From JAGNXB01 sp942490895 (lineage in GTDB: Bacteria > Bacteroidota > Bacteroidia > Chitinophagales > Saprospiraceae), in NCBI GenBank assembly GCA_942490895.1, contig CALNZC010000058.1, positions 53,748-117,747 of the forward strand: a DNA stretch of 64,000 nucleotides, given 5' to 3'. Positions 34,712-43,852 of the stretch are shown here, piece after piece (positions within the stretch are counted from its first letter, which is position 1; the number at the start of each line of letters is the position of its first letter). The position numbers and the translations under genes were made by a program. The notes under the pieces were generated by a model. The model searched no databases. It had not been told where the DNA came from and saw only the letters and a list, made by a program, of their open reading frames with translations.

Positions 34712-35353
34712 TCATCCGGAGATGTTGAGGATATCTCGAATAATGGGTTTTAAGCCACTGAATAAAAATTCGACAGCAATGACCATCACGATCAGACCCA
34801 TTAATCGCATGAGCACGTTATTCCCGGTTTCTCCCAAAATGCGAATGAGCTTGGAAGAACTGTAGAGTATGAGATAAGTCAATAGCATGACTAGAAAGAT
34901 GGAACCAATCAGGATCGCTATGTGCGCTCCGGATTGTGCATCATCCATCATCACAATTGCATTGGTCATGGATCCTGGGCCAGCGATCATTGGTATGGCC
35001 AATGGTGTCACCGAAATATCATTGACATAGCTGTGGACATCCTGTTTACTGACTTTCACTTTATTCAGGCGGGCCTGCAACATATCCATGCCCATGAGAA
35101 AGAAGATCACCCCACCCACAACGCGAAAGCTGTTGACGGAAATACCGAAAAATTTAAAAAGGAGTTGTCCGGAAAATGCGAACAGGACCAATGTTAAAAA
35201 GGCGACGAGGGAGGCTTTGAGGGCAGTACGTGTTCTGGCAGCCGGATCCAGATTGGCGGTCATGGTCATAAAGATCGGCATGGTTCCGATCGGATTGATC
35301 AAGGTGAAAAATGAAGTCAAGCACAAAAGGGCAAATGCCAGGGTATCAGACAT
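34712..35353 (-). CDS. MarC family membrane protein
   Basis: A 213-residue protein with six membrane helices of the MarC/UPF0056 family: LTSFFTLINPIGTMPIFMTM, VGGVIFFLMGMDMLQARL, PLAIPMIAGPGSMTNAIVMM and IRILGETGNNVLMRLMGLIV. Members are predicted transporters; the original antibiotic-resistance link of MarC is not supported. It is followed by a 74 bp gap to the DNA glycosylase gene on the same strand. Confidence 0.9.
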   Translation of the reverse strand: MSDTLAFALLCLTSFFTLINPIGTMPIFMTMTANLDPAARTRTALKASLVAFLTLVLFAFSGQLLFKFFGISVNSFRVVGGVIFFLMGMDMLQARLNKVKVSKQDVHSYVNDISVTPLAIPMIAGPGSMTNAIVMMDDAQSGAHIAILIGSIFLVMLLTYLILYSSSKLIRILGETGNNVLMRLMGLIVMVIAVEFLFSGLKPIIRDILNISG

Positions 35354-35436
35354 ACTTCAGATTGAGACCGCAAAACTACTCATTCAGAAAGGGAAAGGCC
35401 TTCAAGTGTCCAGAGTATATATTCTGGAAAGTGTGA

Positions 35437-35856
35437 TCAACGGGAATACAATTCTTTCAGCTGGTCCACGCCTAGGGAGATTAGGATCTTAAGAATATCG
35501 AGATTGACATCCTCCAGTTTGTTGATGTACAAGCATCCCTTTCCGGTTTTGCATTTGCCCAATTGACTCAGTAGATCCTGGTGCTGATTCAAACCAGCCA
35601 TGATGTAGAGGGTCAGACTTTGTTTACGAGGAGATAATCCAGTGAGAAACCAGTCGCCTTCCCGACCGGAGGCATAAACGTAGTGATAGTCACCAAATCC
35701 GATGATGGTACCCCCCCACATTTTTGGTGGAGCATTCGTGATTTCCTGCATGATGGCCATGACTTGTTCGCAATCCAGCCGGCGTTTGTCATTCTGCACT
35801 GTTGCGAGAAAATCAAGTACTGAGGCATCATTTGGGGTGGTTTTGAGTGTGGCCAT
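35437..35856 (-). CDS. DUF1801 domain protein
   Basis: A 139-residue DUF1801 protein; GGTIIGFGDYHYVYASGREG, WFLTGLSPRKQSLTLYIMAG and TGKGCLYINKLEDVNLDILK cover the domain. It differs from the other DUF1801 gene near 7 kb and belongs to a different subgroup (with the GKGCLYI segment). The function is unknown. It stands alone and is followed by nothing convincing in the 180 bp up to the cupin gene's stop. Confidence 0.82.
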   Translation of the reverse strand: MATLKTTPNDASVLDFLATVQNDKRRLDCEQVMAIMQEITNAPPKMWGGTIIGFGDYHYVYASGREGDWFLTGLSPRKQSLTLYIMAGLNQHQDLLSQLGKCKTGKGCLYINKLEDVNLDILKILISLGVDQLKELYSR

Positions 35857-36038
35857 AATTATTGTCTAACATTCGTCAGTCAGTGGTTTGGGGAGGAGTA
35901 TACATGTTTTCCACATTCCTTATCGGCTTGAAATATAATATTTTCAAGGAAGAGTATGAACGCAGCATTCTTTGGCGAGTGGCCCCGAGTTGTCTAAAGG
36001 AAAGATATATGGATGATGATCTGGCGCTGGGGTACGTT

Positions 36039-36596
36039 TTATTTCGTTGGGGGCAAGGGGGTTGGAGCGCCATTAAAGTGTTGGTATTTGCCCAGTAGTT
36101 TTCCAATCATCACTTGAATGGGCATGATGACCTTTTTGACAAAGCCAGGAATTTCCGGCATATCATATTCAGATCCATATCTGGTGAGGAGCCATGCGGC
36201 ATCAAAGGGGTCCGGGCGTTCGGTGCTAGATTTATTGATGGCGGTGTATATGGCATCCAGGAAGAAAACAATGGAATGAGGTGGACTGATCCATCCATCA
36301 CAAAGCAGAACGTCATCACCATCGTTCCAGAAACGATGGGGTGTCCCTCTTTCAAAAACCACAGTTTGTCCTGAATATGCGAGTTGGGGTTCCTGTCCTA
36401 GAATTTGCCACCCCATGGTGCCTTGTTTTACCGTTAGTGATTCGTCTTGTTGCCAGTGGGTATGCATGATTGGGCCGGCACCGGGTTGGACCTGATTGGA
36501 AACAATGAGTTTCTCTGCACCTTTCTCTTGAATGATCTTGTGAAAGGTCAACAGTTCGCCGTGACGCGTTTGGATGGTATGGGGCAATGTGATCAT
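36039..36596 (-). CDS. Cupin domain protein
   Basis: A 185-residue protein with a single cupin barrel (about 20-105). PGAGPIMHTHWQQDESLTVK and GTMGWQILGQEPQLAYSGQT form motif 1, and VVFERGTPHRFWNDGDDVLL motif 2, with the metal-type histidines. After the barrel, a helical tail has the segment VMPIQVMIGKLLGKYQHF. The ligand is unknown. It is divergent from a TetR gene and shares an operator with it, so it is the likely target of that regulator. Confidence 0.85.
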   Translation of the reverse strand: MITLPHTIQTRHGELLTFHKIIQEKGAEKLIVSNQVQPGAGPIMHTHWQQDESLTVKQGTMGWQILGQEPQLAYSGQTVVFERGTPHRFWNDGDDVLLCDGWISPPHSIVFFLDAIYTAINKSSTERPDPFDAAWLLTRYGSEYDMPEIPGFVKKVIMPIQVMIGKLLGKYQHFNGAPTPLPPTK

Positions 36597-36613
36597 GTGA
36601 TGTGATTTTCAAA

Positions 36614-36645
36614 CAAATTTAGGACATTGTACTAATCTAGGCAAA
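36614..36645 (-). promoter_or_regulatory. Promoter of the cupin gene (-33 TTTG, -7 TAAATTTG)
   Basis: On the minus strand a TTTG at 36642-36645 and a TAAATTTG at 36614-36621 are separated by 20 bp, the normal spacing of Bacteroidota -33/-7 promoters (TAnnTTTG). It lies just before the cupin ATG at 36596 and overlaps the inverted repeat, so a bound TetR dimer would block it. Confidence 0.72.
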
Positions 36646-36671
36646 TTAGTATAGTACAATGTCCTAAATTT
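36615..36671. promoter_or_regulatory. 20 bp perfect inverted repeat, likely TetR operator
   Basis: AAATTTAGGACATTGTACTA (36615-36634) is repeated exactly in reverse complement at 36652-36671, with a 17 bp spacer. It sits between the divergent cupin and TetR genes. The symmetric arms also put a TAAATTTG (-7 type) in both directions. Typical TetR operators are shorter, but such a long symmetric element with both promoters inside it suggests dual repression or two dimers. Confidence 0.85.
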
Positions 36672-36676
36672 GAGAC

Positions 36677-37282
36677 ATGAATACCAGAGAACGGATACTA
36701 CACAAAGCCATGGAGCTCTTCAATCAATCCGGAATGTACAATACGGGTGTGCGCGAGATTGCTCGATCTCTGGAGATCAGTCCGGGAAACCTTTCCTATC
36801 ATTTTGCACGGAAGGAAGATCTGTTGATGGCTATTCTGGACAACTACAGAAATCTGAACGATACCATTTATGCTGCATATTTTGAGGGAAGCCCGGGACT
36901 GGGTCGATACCTTGCGATGATCAGAAAGCTTTTGGTGAACACCTATGATCATCGTGGTGTGTTCCTGGGTTTGGATGAGCTCCGATCAGTACTGGGAACG
37001 GAATTTGACTATCGGGCAGTTGAGGAAAAGCGAAGATCCTTTCTGGATCGGATATTGAAGGATCTGGAACAGATCGGCGATCTCGATTTTTCTACGTTGG
37101 ATAAGGCATTCCTGGTTGACATTCTGGCTTTTTTTCAACGATGCTGGATCATGGAGGCGATGATCAGCTACCCTCATCTGGAAAAGGCCCAAATTGTCAA
37201 ACGATATATGCGATTTATCAGCCTGCACTTTGCCCAAGTGGCCACACTTCAGGGTCAGCGACAGATGGGGATGTGGCTGTAA
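36677..37282 (+). CDS. TetR family transcriptional regulator
   Basis: A 201-residue protein. The N-terminal HTH (REIARSLEISPGNLSYHFAR) and the whole start (TRERILHKAMELFNQSGMYN) are typical of TetR. The ligand domain is helical with many aromatic residues. It probably represses itself and the divergent cupin gene through the operator next to it. The -7-type TAAATTTG ends only 4 bp before the ATG, so a leaderless or near-leaderless message is possible. Confidence 0.9.
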   Translation: MNTRERILHKAMELFNQSGMYNTGVREIARSLEISPGNLSYHFARKEDLLMAILDNYRNLNDTIYAAYFEGSPGLGRYLAMIRKLLVNTYDHRGVFLGLDELRSVLGTEFDYRAVEEKRRSFLDRILKDLEQIGDLDFSTLDKAFLVDILAFFQRCWIMEAMISYPHLEKAQIVKRYMRFISLHFAQVATLQGQRQMGMWL

Positions 37283-37342
37283 ATCAAGCTTTTCGATATC
37301 CAGATGTGAGTGATAGACGCTATATTCGTTTCAAATCTGTCT

Positions 37343-40225
37343 ATGCGCTTGAAGCTTGTTTCATTTCTCCTTCTTCTTCTTCCAGTTGTCCTCATTTCTC
37401 AGGACAATCCAATGACCGATACGGAGGGTCAAATAGACTCTCTGATCCAACTGAACCGACAACTGATTAGCAAGGGGCAGATCAAGGCATCCTGGCAAGT
37501 CATCGGAGAATCAAAAGTCCTTTCGGATTCGCTCCTTGATCCACAACATTTTTTGAATGGTCTTTGCCTGTTCAACTATGGCCGGACGCTGCATATCATG
37601 CAGGATTATACACAAGCGGAGGAATATTATCTACGTGCCCTGGAAATTCAACGGAAACATCAAAAAAGTCATGCTGAAGATCTGGCCGGAACAGTTAATG
37701 CGCTGGCTGCTCTCTATTACACAATGGCGCGGTATGACGAATCGGAAGCCTTATACTATGAAGCCCTGAAGATCCGCAAAGTCACCCTTGGTGAATCGCA
37801 TTCAGACTATGCGATGAGTGTCAATAATCTGGGGAGTTTATTTTTGGCGAAAGGAAATCTACAGGAAGCAGAACGATATTTTGTGGAGGCCCTTTCCTTA
37901 CGTAAACACAACCTTGGAGAAGATCATCCTGATTATGGCTGGAGCGTGAACAATTTGGGTGTCTTGTACAAACGAATGGGGAAATACAAAGAGGCGGAAG
38001 CGATGTATCAGCAAGCGCTCGAGATCTGGAAAAAGGCTTTGGGGCCTGAACATAGAAATGTTCTCGATGTGTATATCAATCTTGCCAATCTGTATCAGGA
38101 GACTGATCGATTCCTGGAATCGGAAGCGATGTATTTGCAAACGCTGGAGATTTGGAAAGAGGCTTTAGGTCCTGAACATGGATATGTCGCCAATGCGTAT
38201 AACAACCTTGCCCGACTGTATCAAAAGATGGGTCGATATCAAGAAGCCGAAACACTATTCCAACAGGCAACTACTATCTGGACGAATAAGATTGGAGCGG
38301 ATCATCCACAGGTGGCTTTGGGGAAGCACAACCTCGGGTTATTATATATGGATGCTGGTGATTATTCGGCAGCTCAGGAAGAGATGGAAGCTGCCAAAGA
38401 AATCCGCGAACGATTACTAGGACATGACCATCGTGATTTCGGGAATAGTCAGAACGGACTGGGCCAAGTGTATTGGAAAATGCATGCATATGCAAAGGCA
38501 AAAGCACCATTACGCGATGCGGCCTTACTGCAACAAGAACTTTTGGAAAATGCAGTCAAACATTTGTCTGAGCAAGAGCAGGTCGACTATGCGGAGCGAT
38601 TTTTAGAAAACCTGGAACTGTTCTATTCCTATGCACATGATTTTTCCGACAGTGAAAGCGACTTGGCAGCGACTTGTGCAGATCTGGCTTTATTTCATAA
38701 AGGCTTTGTTCTGGAAGCTTCACAGGTCTTTCGCAAGCAGATCCGATCCACACCAGCTGTCAAGAAGAAGTTTAATGAACTTCGACTAATTCGAAAGAAA
38801 ATGGCTGTGGAATATAGCAAGCCGATTTCTGAGAGAAAGGAAATTGAATCATTAGAACAGCAGGCCAACGACCTCGAAAAGGAAATCAGCTTAACTCTGG
38901 GGCAAGATGGATATAATAATAGTGATGTGACATGGTCCAGTGTGAAAGACAAATTGAACCCGGGAGAAGGAGCTATTGAATTTATTGATTTTCATTATCA
39001 CCATCCGGACCTAACAGATAGTGTTTTTTATGCAGCGCTGGTCATTCGTCCGGACAGGACACAACCGGTCTTTATCTCATTGTTTGAGAAATCAGCTCTG
39101 AACAAAGTTTTGAATCCAGATGGAGCGAGACGATCGGACTATGTGAATGGCTTGTATGCTTATGCAGATCGTGGTTTAGTTCAACAAGAAGAGCCTTCTC
39201 CATCACTGTATGATCTCATTTGGAAACCATTGGCAGAACATCCGGATGGCGTCGGCGATCTGAAGACCCTTTACTATTCCATGTCTGGTTTACTTCACCG
39301 ATTAAATCTGGGTGCCATACCCATTAACGATGAACATAGCCTGGCCGACCAATATCAGCTGGTACAAATGGGGAGCACCCGAAAGCTGACGCAATTGGAT
39401 CGAGACGAATCTACAGTTCGGGATGGTGTTTTATTTGGTGGCATTCGATATGATTTGGACAGTTTAGAAATCCTCGCCGCCCTTGAATTGGATGATCCTT
39501 CGCTTTTAGCCAGTCGAGGAGAGCAATCTGTAGCAGGTGTAGATCAATATCTGAGGAAGGGAACCTGGAATTATTTAAAATGGACCGAGCGTGAGGCAAA
39601 TACGATCAGTTCCACTTTGGAAGAGGATGGAGTAACCATTCAGCAATTCTCAGATATCGAAGGAACTGAAGAAGCGTTCAAATCTATGTGTTCTGGAAAG
39701 AAGCCTTCCCCTGGAATCATTCATTTGGCGACACATGGATATTTTTTCCCTGACCCTGCTGAGATTCGGGAGAAGAGCTCTTCAGAAATCATCTTTCAGT
39801 TATCGGCTAACCCGATGATCCGATCAGGACTTATCCTGGCGGGAGGGAATTATGTCTGGTCAGGAGGTCAACCATTTACAGGTCGAGAAGATGGCATACT
39901 GACCGCCTATGAGATCAGTCAACTGGACTTGTCAAATACCGAATTGGTGGTCCTGTCTGCCTGCGAAACGGGACTGGGGGATATCAAAGGAAATGAAGGA
40001 GTTTATGGATTACAACGTGCCTTTAAAATTGCCGGGGCAAAATATTTGATCATGAGTTTGTGGCAGGTTCCGGATCGGGAAACCATGCAATTTATGACCA
40101 CGTTTTACCAACATTGGCTCGAGGAAAAGATGACTATTCCGCAGGCCTTTCAGTTAACCCAGCGAGAGATGCGGGATCGATTTTACAATCCCTATTCATG
40201 GGCTGGTTTTGTATTGGTGGAATAG
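37343..40225 (+). CDS. Exported TPR-CHAT protein 1 (caspase-like)
   Basis: A 960-residue product from the ATG at 37343, where a signal peptide begins (MRLKLVSFLLLLLPVVLISQ). About seven kinesin-light-chain-type TPRs follow (about 70-390), for example AEAMYQQALEIWKKALGPEH. The C-terminal CHAT peptidase domain (about 600-960) has catalytic His (about 798, IIHLATHGYFFPD) and Cys (about 874, VVLSACETGLGDI). SLWQVPDRET and SWAGFVLVE complete the fold. CHAT proteins are caspase-like cysteine peptidases; some TPR-CHAT pairs act in defence (Craspase-like), but these are exported. It is the first of three tandem paralogues. Confidence 0.9.
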   Translation: MRLKLVSFLLLLLPVVLISQDNPMTDTEGQIDSLIQLNRQLISKGQIKASWQVIGESKVLSDSLLDPQHFLNGLCLFNYGRTLHIMQDYTQAEEYYLRALEIQRKHQKSHAEDLAGTVNALAALYYTMARYDESEALYYEALKIRKVTLGESHSDYAMSVNNLGSLFLAKGNLQEAERYFVEALSLRKHNLGEDHPDYGWSVNNLGVLYKRMGKYKEAEAMYQQALEIWKKALGPEHRNVLDVYINLANLYQETDRFLESEAMYLQTLEIWKEALGPEHGYVANAYNNLARLYQKMGRYQEAETLFQQATTIWTNKIGADHPQVALGKHNLGLLYMDAGDYSAAQEEMEAAKEIRERLLGHDHRDFGNSQNGLGQVYWKMHAYAKAKAPLRDAALLQQELLENAVKHLSEQEQVDYAERFLENLELFYSYAHDFSDSESDLAATCADLALFHKGFVLEASQVFRKQIRSTPAVKKKFNELRLIRKKMAVEYSKPISERKEIESLEQQANDLEKEISLTLGQDGYNNSDVTWSSVKDKLNPGEGAIEFIDFHYHHPDLTDSVFYAALVIRPDRTQPVFISLFEKSALNKVLNPDGARRSDYVNGLYAYADRGLVQQEEPSPSLYDLIWKPLAEHPDGVGDLKTLYYSMSGLLHRLNLGAIPINDEHSLADQYQLVQMGSTRKLTQLDRDESTVRDGVLFGGIRYDLDSLEILAALELDDPSLLASRGEQSVAGVDQYLRKGTWNYLKWTEREANTISSTLEEDGVTIQQFSDIEGTEEAFKSMCSGKKPSPGIIHLATHGYFFPDPAEIREKSSSEIIFQLSANPMIRSGLILAGGNYVWSGGQPFTGREDGILTAYEISQLDLSNTELVVLSACETGLGDIKGNEGVYGLQRAFKIAGAKYLIMSLWQVPDRETMQFMTTFYQHWLEEKMTIPQAFQLTQREMRDRFYNPYSWAGFVLVE

Positions 40226-40283
40226 TGATCCAACAGTATACTGATAGATGACCTATCGTGACATGATTGGAGATTTATTTTTC

Positions 40284-40324
40284 CACGAATTCAAAAGATC
40301 AACCATCTTTTACTAGAATTCGTG
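40284..40324. repeat. Imperfect hairpin between CHAT genes 1 and 2
   Basis: Stem 1 CACGAATTC / GAATTCGTG (40284-40292, 40316-40324) and stem 2 AAAAGAT / ATCTTTT enclose a 5 nt loop, with a small bulge. It lies in a 165 bp gap; no T-run follows. It is possibly an mRNA processing or regulatory structure. Confidence 0.5.
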
Positions 40325-40390
40325 TTGAAAAGGGTAGGAGCTGTTTAATCTAGAAAATTTCAGATAAAGGACTTTAACTAGTACCATCAT

Positions 40391-43300
40391 ATGAAGTCAC
40401 AAATACTACTCATCTTCTTTGTATTTCCGGGGATACTCTGGTCCCAAACGGTGGATTCGCTGACGATCTTTGAAGTGAATAGATTGTTACAGTATTCTTT
40501 TGAATTGACGAAGCGACAATCCTATGACAGTTCACTGGTTATCATCCAACAAGCGGAACAAATGGCGCTTGAGCGGATAGGTGAATCATCAACATACTAT
40601 GGAGAGGCCTGTTTTCTTCATGGGCGGATCTTTCATGTTCAAGGAGATACATATCAGGCAGAGACCTGGTATAAAAAGTCGGCAGATATTTTGAGACCCC
40701 CAGGCACATTTCAGGATAGCCTTGTGTATGCAGAATGTTTGAATTATATGGCTATTCTGAAACTGAATTTTGGCGATTATACAGCAGCTAAAGCCATGTT
40801 CATCGAAGAAATTGCTATCCGAAGACAGCTGGGGCAGGGTAGAAGTAGATATGCTTCCAGTATTCTCAATCTGGCAATCGTTTATGAAGAGGAAAGCGAA
40901 TATGCAGAGGCGGAGAAGAATTACCTTGAAGCCAAAGAATTGCTAAGCCAATCACTAGGACTGGAGCACCCTTCTTATGCCTCGTGCGTCAATAATTTGG
41001 GTGGACTTTATATTACTCTGGGGAAACATGACCAGGCTGAGGTATTGTTAAAGGAAGCCATTGCTATTCGAAGGAAATTGCCGGGAGATAATGATGAGGA
41101 GCTTGCCAAGTCTATCCACAACCTGGCAAAGCTCTATGCCCAGTTGGAGCGTGTGGATGAAGCCTATCAATTTTATTTTGAAGCAAAAAAAATTCGAGAT
41201 ACATTATTTGCGGACCCGAACCAACCCGATCGTGAACACCCACTCATAGCAGAAAGCCTGATTGATATTGCCAAGCTCCATATACAGATGGGTCAGTTTG
41301 CAGAGGCTGAAAAGATGTTATTGCATGCGCGAAATATTCTGGACCGATGGCAATCAGCCAACAATAAGTATTTAAATTTTGATTGCCTCATCCAGCTGGC
41401 CTCTCTATATAGCCGAATGGGTCAGTTCGACAAGGCTGAAGCCCTCTTTTTGGAAATTCGGCGAACCACAAAAGAAGGGTTTGATCAGTACGATCCGATC
41501 GCCATCCTGAGTATTAGCAAGTTGGGTTTGTTCTATCAATCCGTAGGGGATGAACAGAAGGCTGAAGAGCTGTTCAAGGAACATCTCCTGCTCCTGAAAA
41601 ATAGTCTGAAGAATCAGAATAGGAAAACGGAGGAGAGTGAAGAATATGGGAAGAGCCTTAATGTCTTGGCTAATCTCTACAGTGAGCAAGGCCGGGATAG
41701 TCTGGCCAAACCACTATTTGAAGAAGCGTTGACCGTATTTGAAGGAACTATTGGTAATCGTAATTCCAATTATGCTACTGTCGTCAACAGTCTGGCCAGC
41801 CTTGAGTTCAATGCCGGACGACATGAGCAGGCAGAATTGCTCTTCCTGGAAGCTCTTTCCATTTATGCCGATACTTTAGGTAAACAGCATCCCTATTATG
41901 CGGCATGTCTGGGTAGCCTGGGTAACCTCTATTTCGCAAAAGGTGAATTTGACAAAGCTGAACCAATGTGTCTGGAGTCCAGAGACATTTTAAAATCACA
42001 ATATGGTACTCAACATCCAGCCTATATTTTCAGTGTAAAAAGCCTGGCCAACTTTTATGAAAAAAGGGGGAATTATGCAAAAGCGGATACTCTATTAGAA
42101 GAAATATTTATGGCTAATGAGGCCCGAATTGCTCTGGCTGCGTCCTTTATGTCCGAGCAGGAATTGGAAAAGTATATAGCGCTATTTCAGGCAGATGGGA
42201 ATGACCTCTATGCTTATTTATATGCACGAACCGTCAATGAGCAGCCTTTGAGCAAATTGACAAAACTGGCTTATGACCATACCTTGTATTATAAAGGATT
42301 CCTGTTGCTGGCTGCTCGCAGACTCAGTAAATTGGCCATTTCTACAGAGGAGTCTGCTCGACTCTTTACAAGACTCAAAGACCTTCGGAAGAATCTCGCA
42401 TTTGAATATGCCAAACCGATCAGTAGTCGGCATGGAGTCGATTCATTGGAAGTAGAGGCAAATTCAATTGAAAAACAGCTCATTCAACAGGTGGCCGGTT
42501 ATGGCCAAGCGATACAGCAAGTGCGTTGGACGGAGGTTCAGAAAGCACTCCAGGAAGACGAAGTGGCCATTGAGTTTGTCCATTTTATGGACAAGGGTCA
42601 GGAAGGTGAAAACATTATTCGATACGCAGCCTTAATCCTCCGTGCACAGAGTACAAGTCCCGAGTTTGCATATTTATGTACTCAAGAGGAATTGGGTGTT
42701 CGGGTTCGTTTGAAAAGTGAGCGTAGGGAGGAATATGTAAGAGTGCTTTATTCCAATAAGGATCGGGGATTAAGTTCTGATGGAACACCGACTAAACCAC
42801 TTTATGATTTGATTTGGCAACCTCTGGAAGAAAAGGGTTTGAGTGATATACAAACGATCTATTTTTCTCCTTCTGGCTTACTGCATCGGATCAACCTGGG
42901 TGCCATCCCCATCAACAGGGATTCGGTTGTGACCAATCGCTATCAAATGATCATGGTCAATAGCTCCCGGCAATTGCCTGGTGGACGTTCAGATAGGTTG
43001 GATTCAATGGCTAAAGAAGTTCAACTATTTGGAGGAATCGAGTTTGATATACCAGCTGAAGTCATCGCAGCTGTTTCAGCCCACGATCCAGAAAATGCGA
43101 TCAACGATACAGGAGATCCTCAAGTAGATGCCAATGATCGGGGTGTCCAGGAACGATGGGATTACTTACAAGGTACCGTTGAAGAATTGGATTCTATAAA
43201 AACTATTTTCAAACGGGTTGGATATTCGATACAGGACAAATCCGGAATGCTGGCCACCGAAGAATATGTCAAAGAAATGGGTCAAAGTGACCATATCTCA

Positions 43301-43819
43301 CCGAGTATCATACATATGGCCACGCATGGTTTTTTCTATGAAGCACCGGAGGAGAATTCTCAAAATGAAGCGTTGACCATATTCAAAAAATCAGAGGAAC
43401 CCATGATGAGATCTGGTTTGATTTTGTCGGGGGCCAATTTTGCCTGGACTAAAGGACGGCCGTTGCAAGAAGGTGCGGAAGATGGGATTTTGACGGCATA
43501 CGAGATCAGCCAAATGGATCTGTCCCAGACTGAGCTGGTAGTTCTTTCGGCTTGTGAAACCGGACTGGGGGATATTAAACAAAACGAAGGTGTTTACGGA
43601 TTGCAGCGAGCCTTCAAGATCGCTGGGGTCAAATATTTAATCATGACCTTATGGAAGGTGGATGATGAAGAGACCGCGGAATTTATGATTCAATTTTACA
43701 AGCATCTGTTGAACGAAAACCGGAGTATTCCAGAAGCGTTCCGACTCACCCAGCTGGAGTTTATTCCCAATAACTTACGTAAACCCTATTACTGGGCGGG
43801 GTTTGTATTGCTCGAATAA
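40391..43819 (+). CDS. Exported TPR-CHAT protein 2 (caspase-like)
   Basis: A 1142-residue protein. Signal peptide KSQILLIFFVFPGILWSQ; a long TPR region (about 80-580) with repeats such as AEKNYLEAKELLSQSLGLEH and AELLFLEALSIYADTLGKQH. The C-terminal CHAT domain has catalytic His (about 979, IIHMATHGFFYEAPEE) and Cys (about 1055, VVLSACETGLGDIKQ). The final WAGFVLLE matches the paralogues. Its longer TPR array is the main difference from protein 1. It is separated from the third gene by only 33 bp and is likely cotranscribed with it. Confidence 0.9.
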   Translation: MKSQILLIFFVFPGILWSQTVDSLTIFEVNRLLQYSFELTKRQSYDSSLVIIQQAEQMALERIGESSTYYGEACFLHGRIFHVQGDTYQAETWYKKSADILRPPGTFQDSLVYAECLNYMAILKLNFGDYTAAKAMFIEEIAIRRQLGQGRSRYASSILNLAIVYEEESEYAEAEKNYLEAKELLSQSLGLEHPSYASCVNNLGGLYITLGKHDQAEVLLKEAIAIRRKLPGDNDEELAKSIHNLAKLYAQLERVDEAYQFYFEAKKIRDTLFADPNQPDREHPLIAESLIDIAKLHIQMGQFAEAEKMLLHARNILDRWQSANNKYLNFDCLIQLASLYSRMGQFDKAEALFLEIRRTTKEGFDQYDPIAILSISKLGLFYQSVGDEQKAEELFKEHLLLLKNSLKNQNRKTEESEEYGKSLNVLANLYSEQGRDSLAKPLFEEALTVFEGTIGNRNSNYATVVNSLASLEFNAGRHEQAELLFLEALSIYADTLGKQHPYYAACLGSLGNLYFAKGEFDKAEPMCLESRDILKSQYGTQHPAYIFSVKSLANFYEKRGNYAKADTLLEEIFMANEARIALAASFMSEQELEKYIALFQADGNDLYAYLYARTVNEQPLSKLTKLAYDHTLYYKGFLLLAARRLSKLAISTEESARLFTRLKDLRKNLAFEYAKPISSRHGVDSLEVEANSIEKQLIQQVAGYGQAIQQVRWTEVQKALQEDEVAIEFVHFMDKGQEGENIIRYAALILRAQSTSPEFAYLCTQEELGVRVRLKSERREEYVRVLYSNKDRGLSSDGTPTKPLYDLIWQPLEEKGLSDIQTIYFSPSGLLHRINLGAIPINRDSVVTNRYQMIMVNSSRQLPGGRSDRLDSMAKEVQLFGGIEFDIPAEVIAAVSAHDPENAINDTGDPQVDANDRGVQERWDYLQGTVEELDSIKTIFKRVGYSIQDKSGMLATEEYVKEMGQSDHISPSIIHMATHGFFYEAPEENSQNEALTIFKKSEEPMMRSGLILSGANFAWTKGRPLQEGAEDGILTAYEISQMDLSQTELVVLSACETGLGDIKQNEGVYGLQRAFKIAGVKYLIMTLWKVDDEETAEFMIQFYKHLLNENRSIPEAFRLTQLEFIPNNLRKPYYWAGFVLLE

Positions 43820-43852
43820 TTCCAGAGTTGTTGGAGAAATAGTGGCTTTATC

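Noticed and set aside
35862..36098. 78-codon plus-strand frame between DUF1801 and cupin genes
   Set aside because: Overlaps the cupin gene's 3' end in antisense and has no recognisable features.
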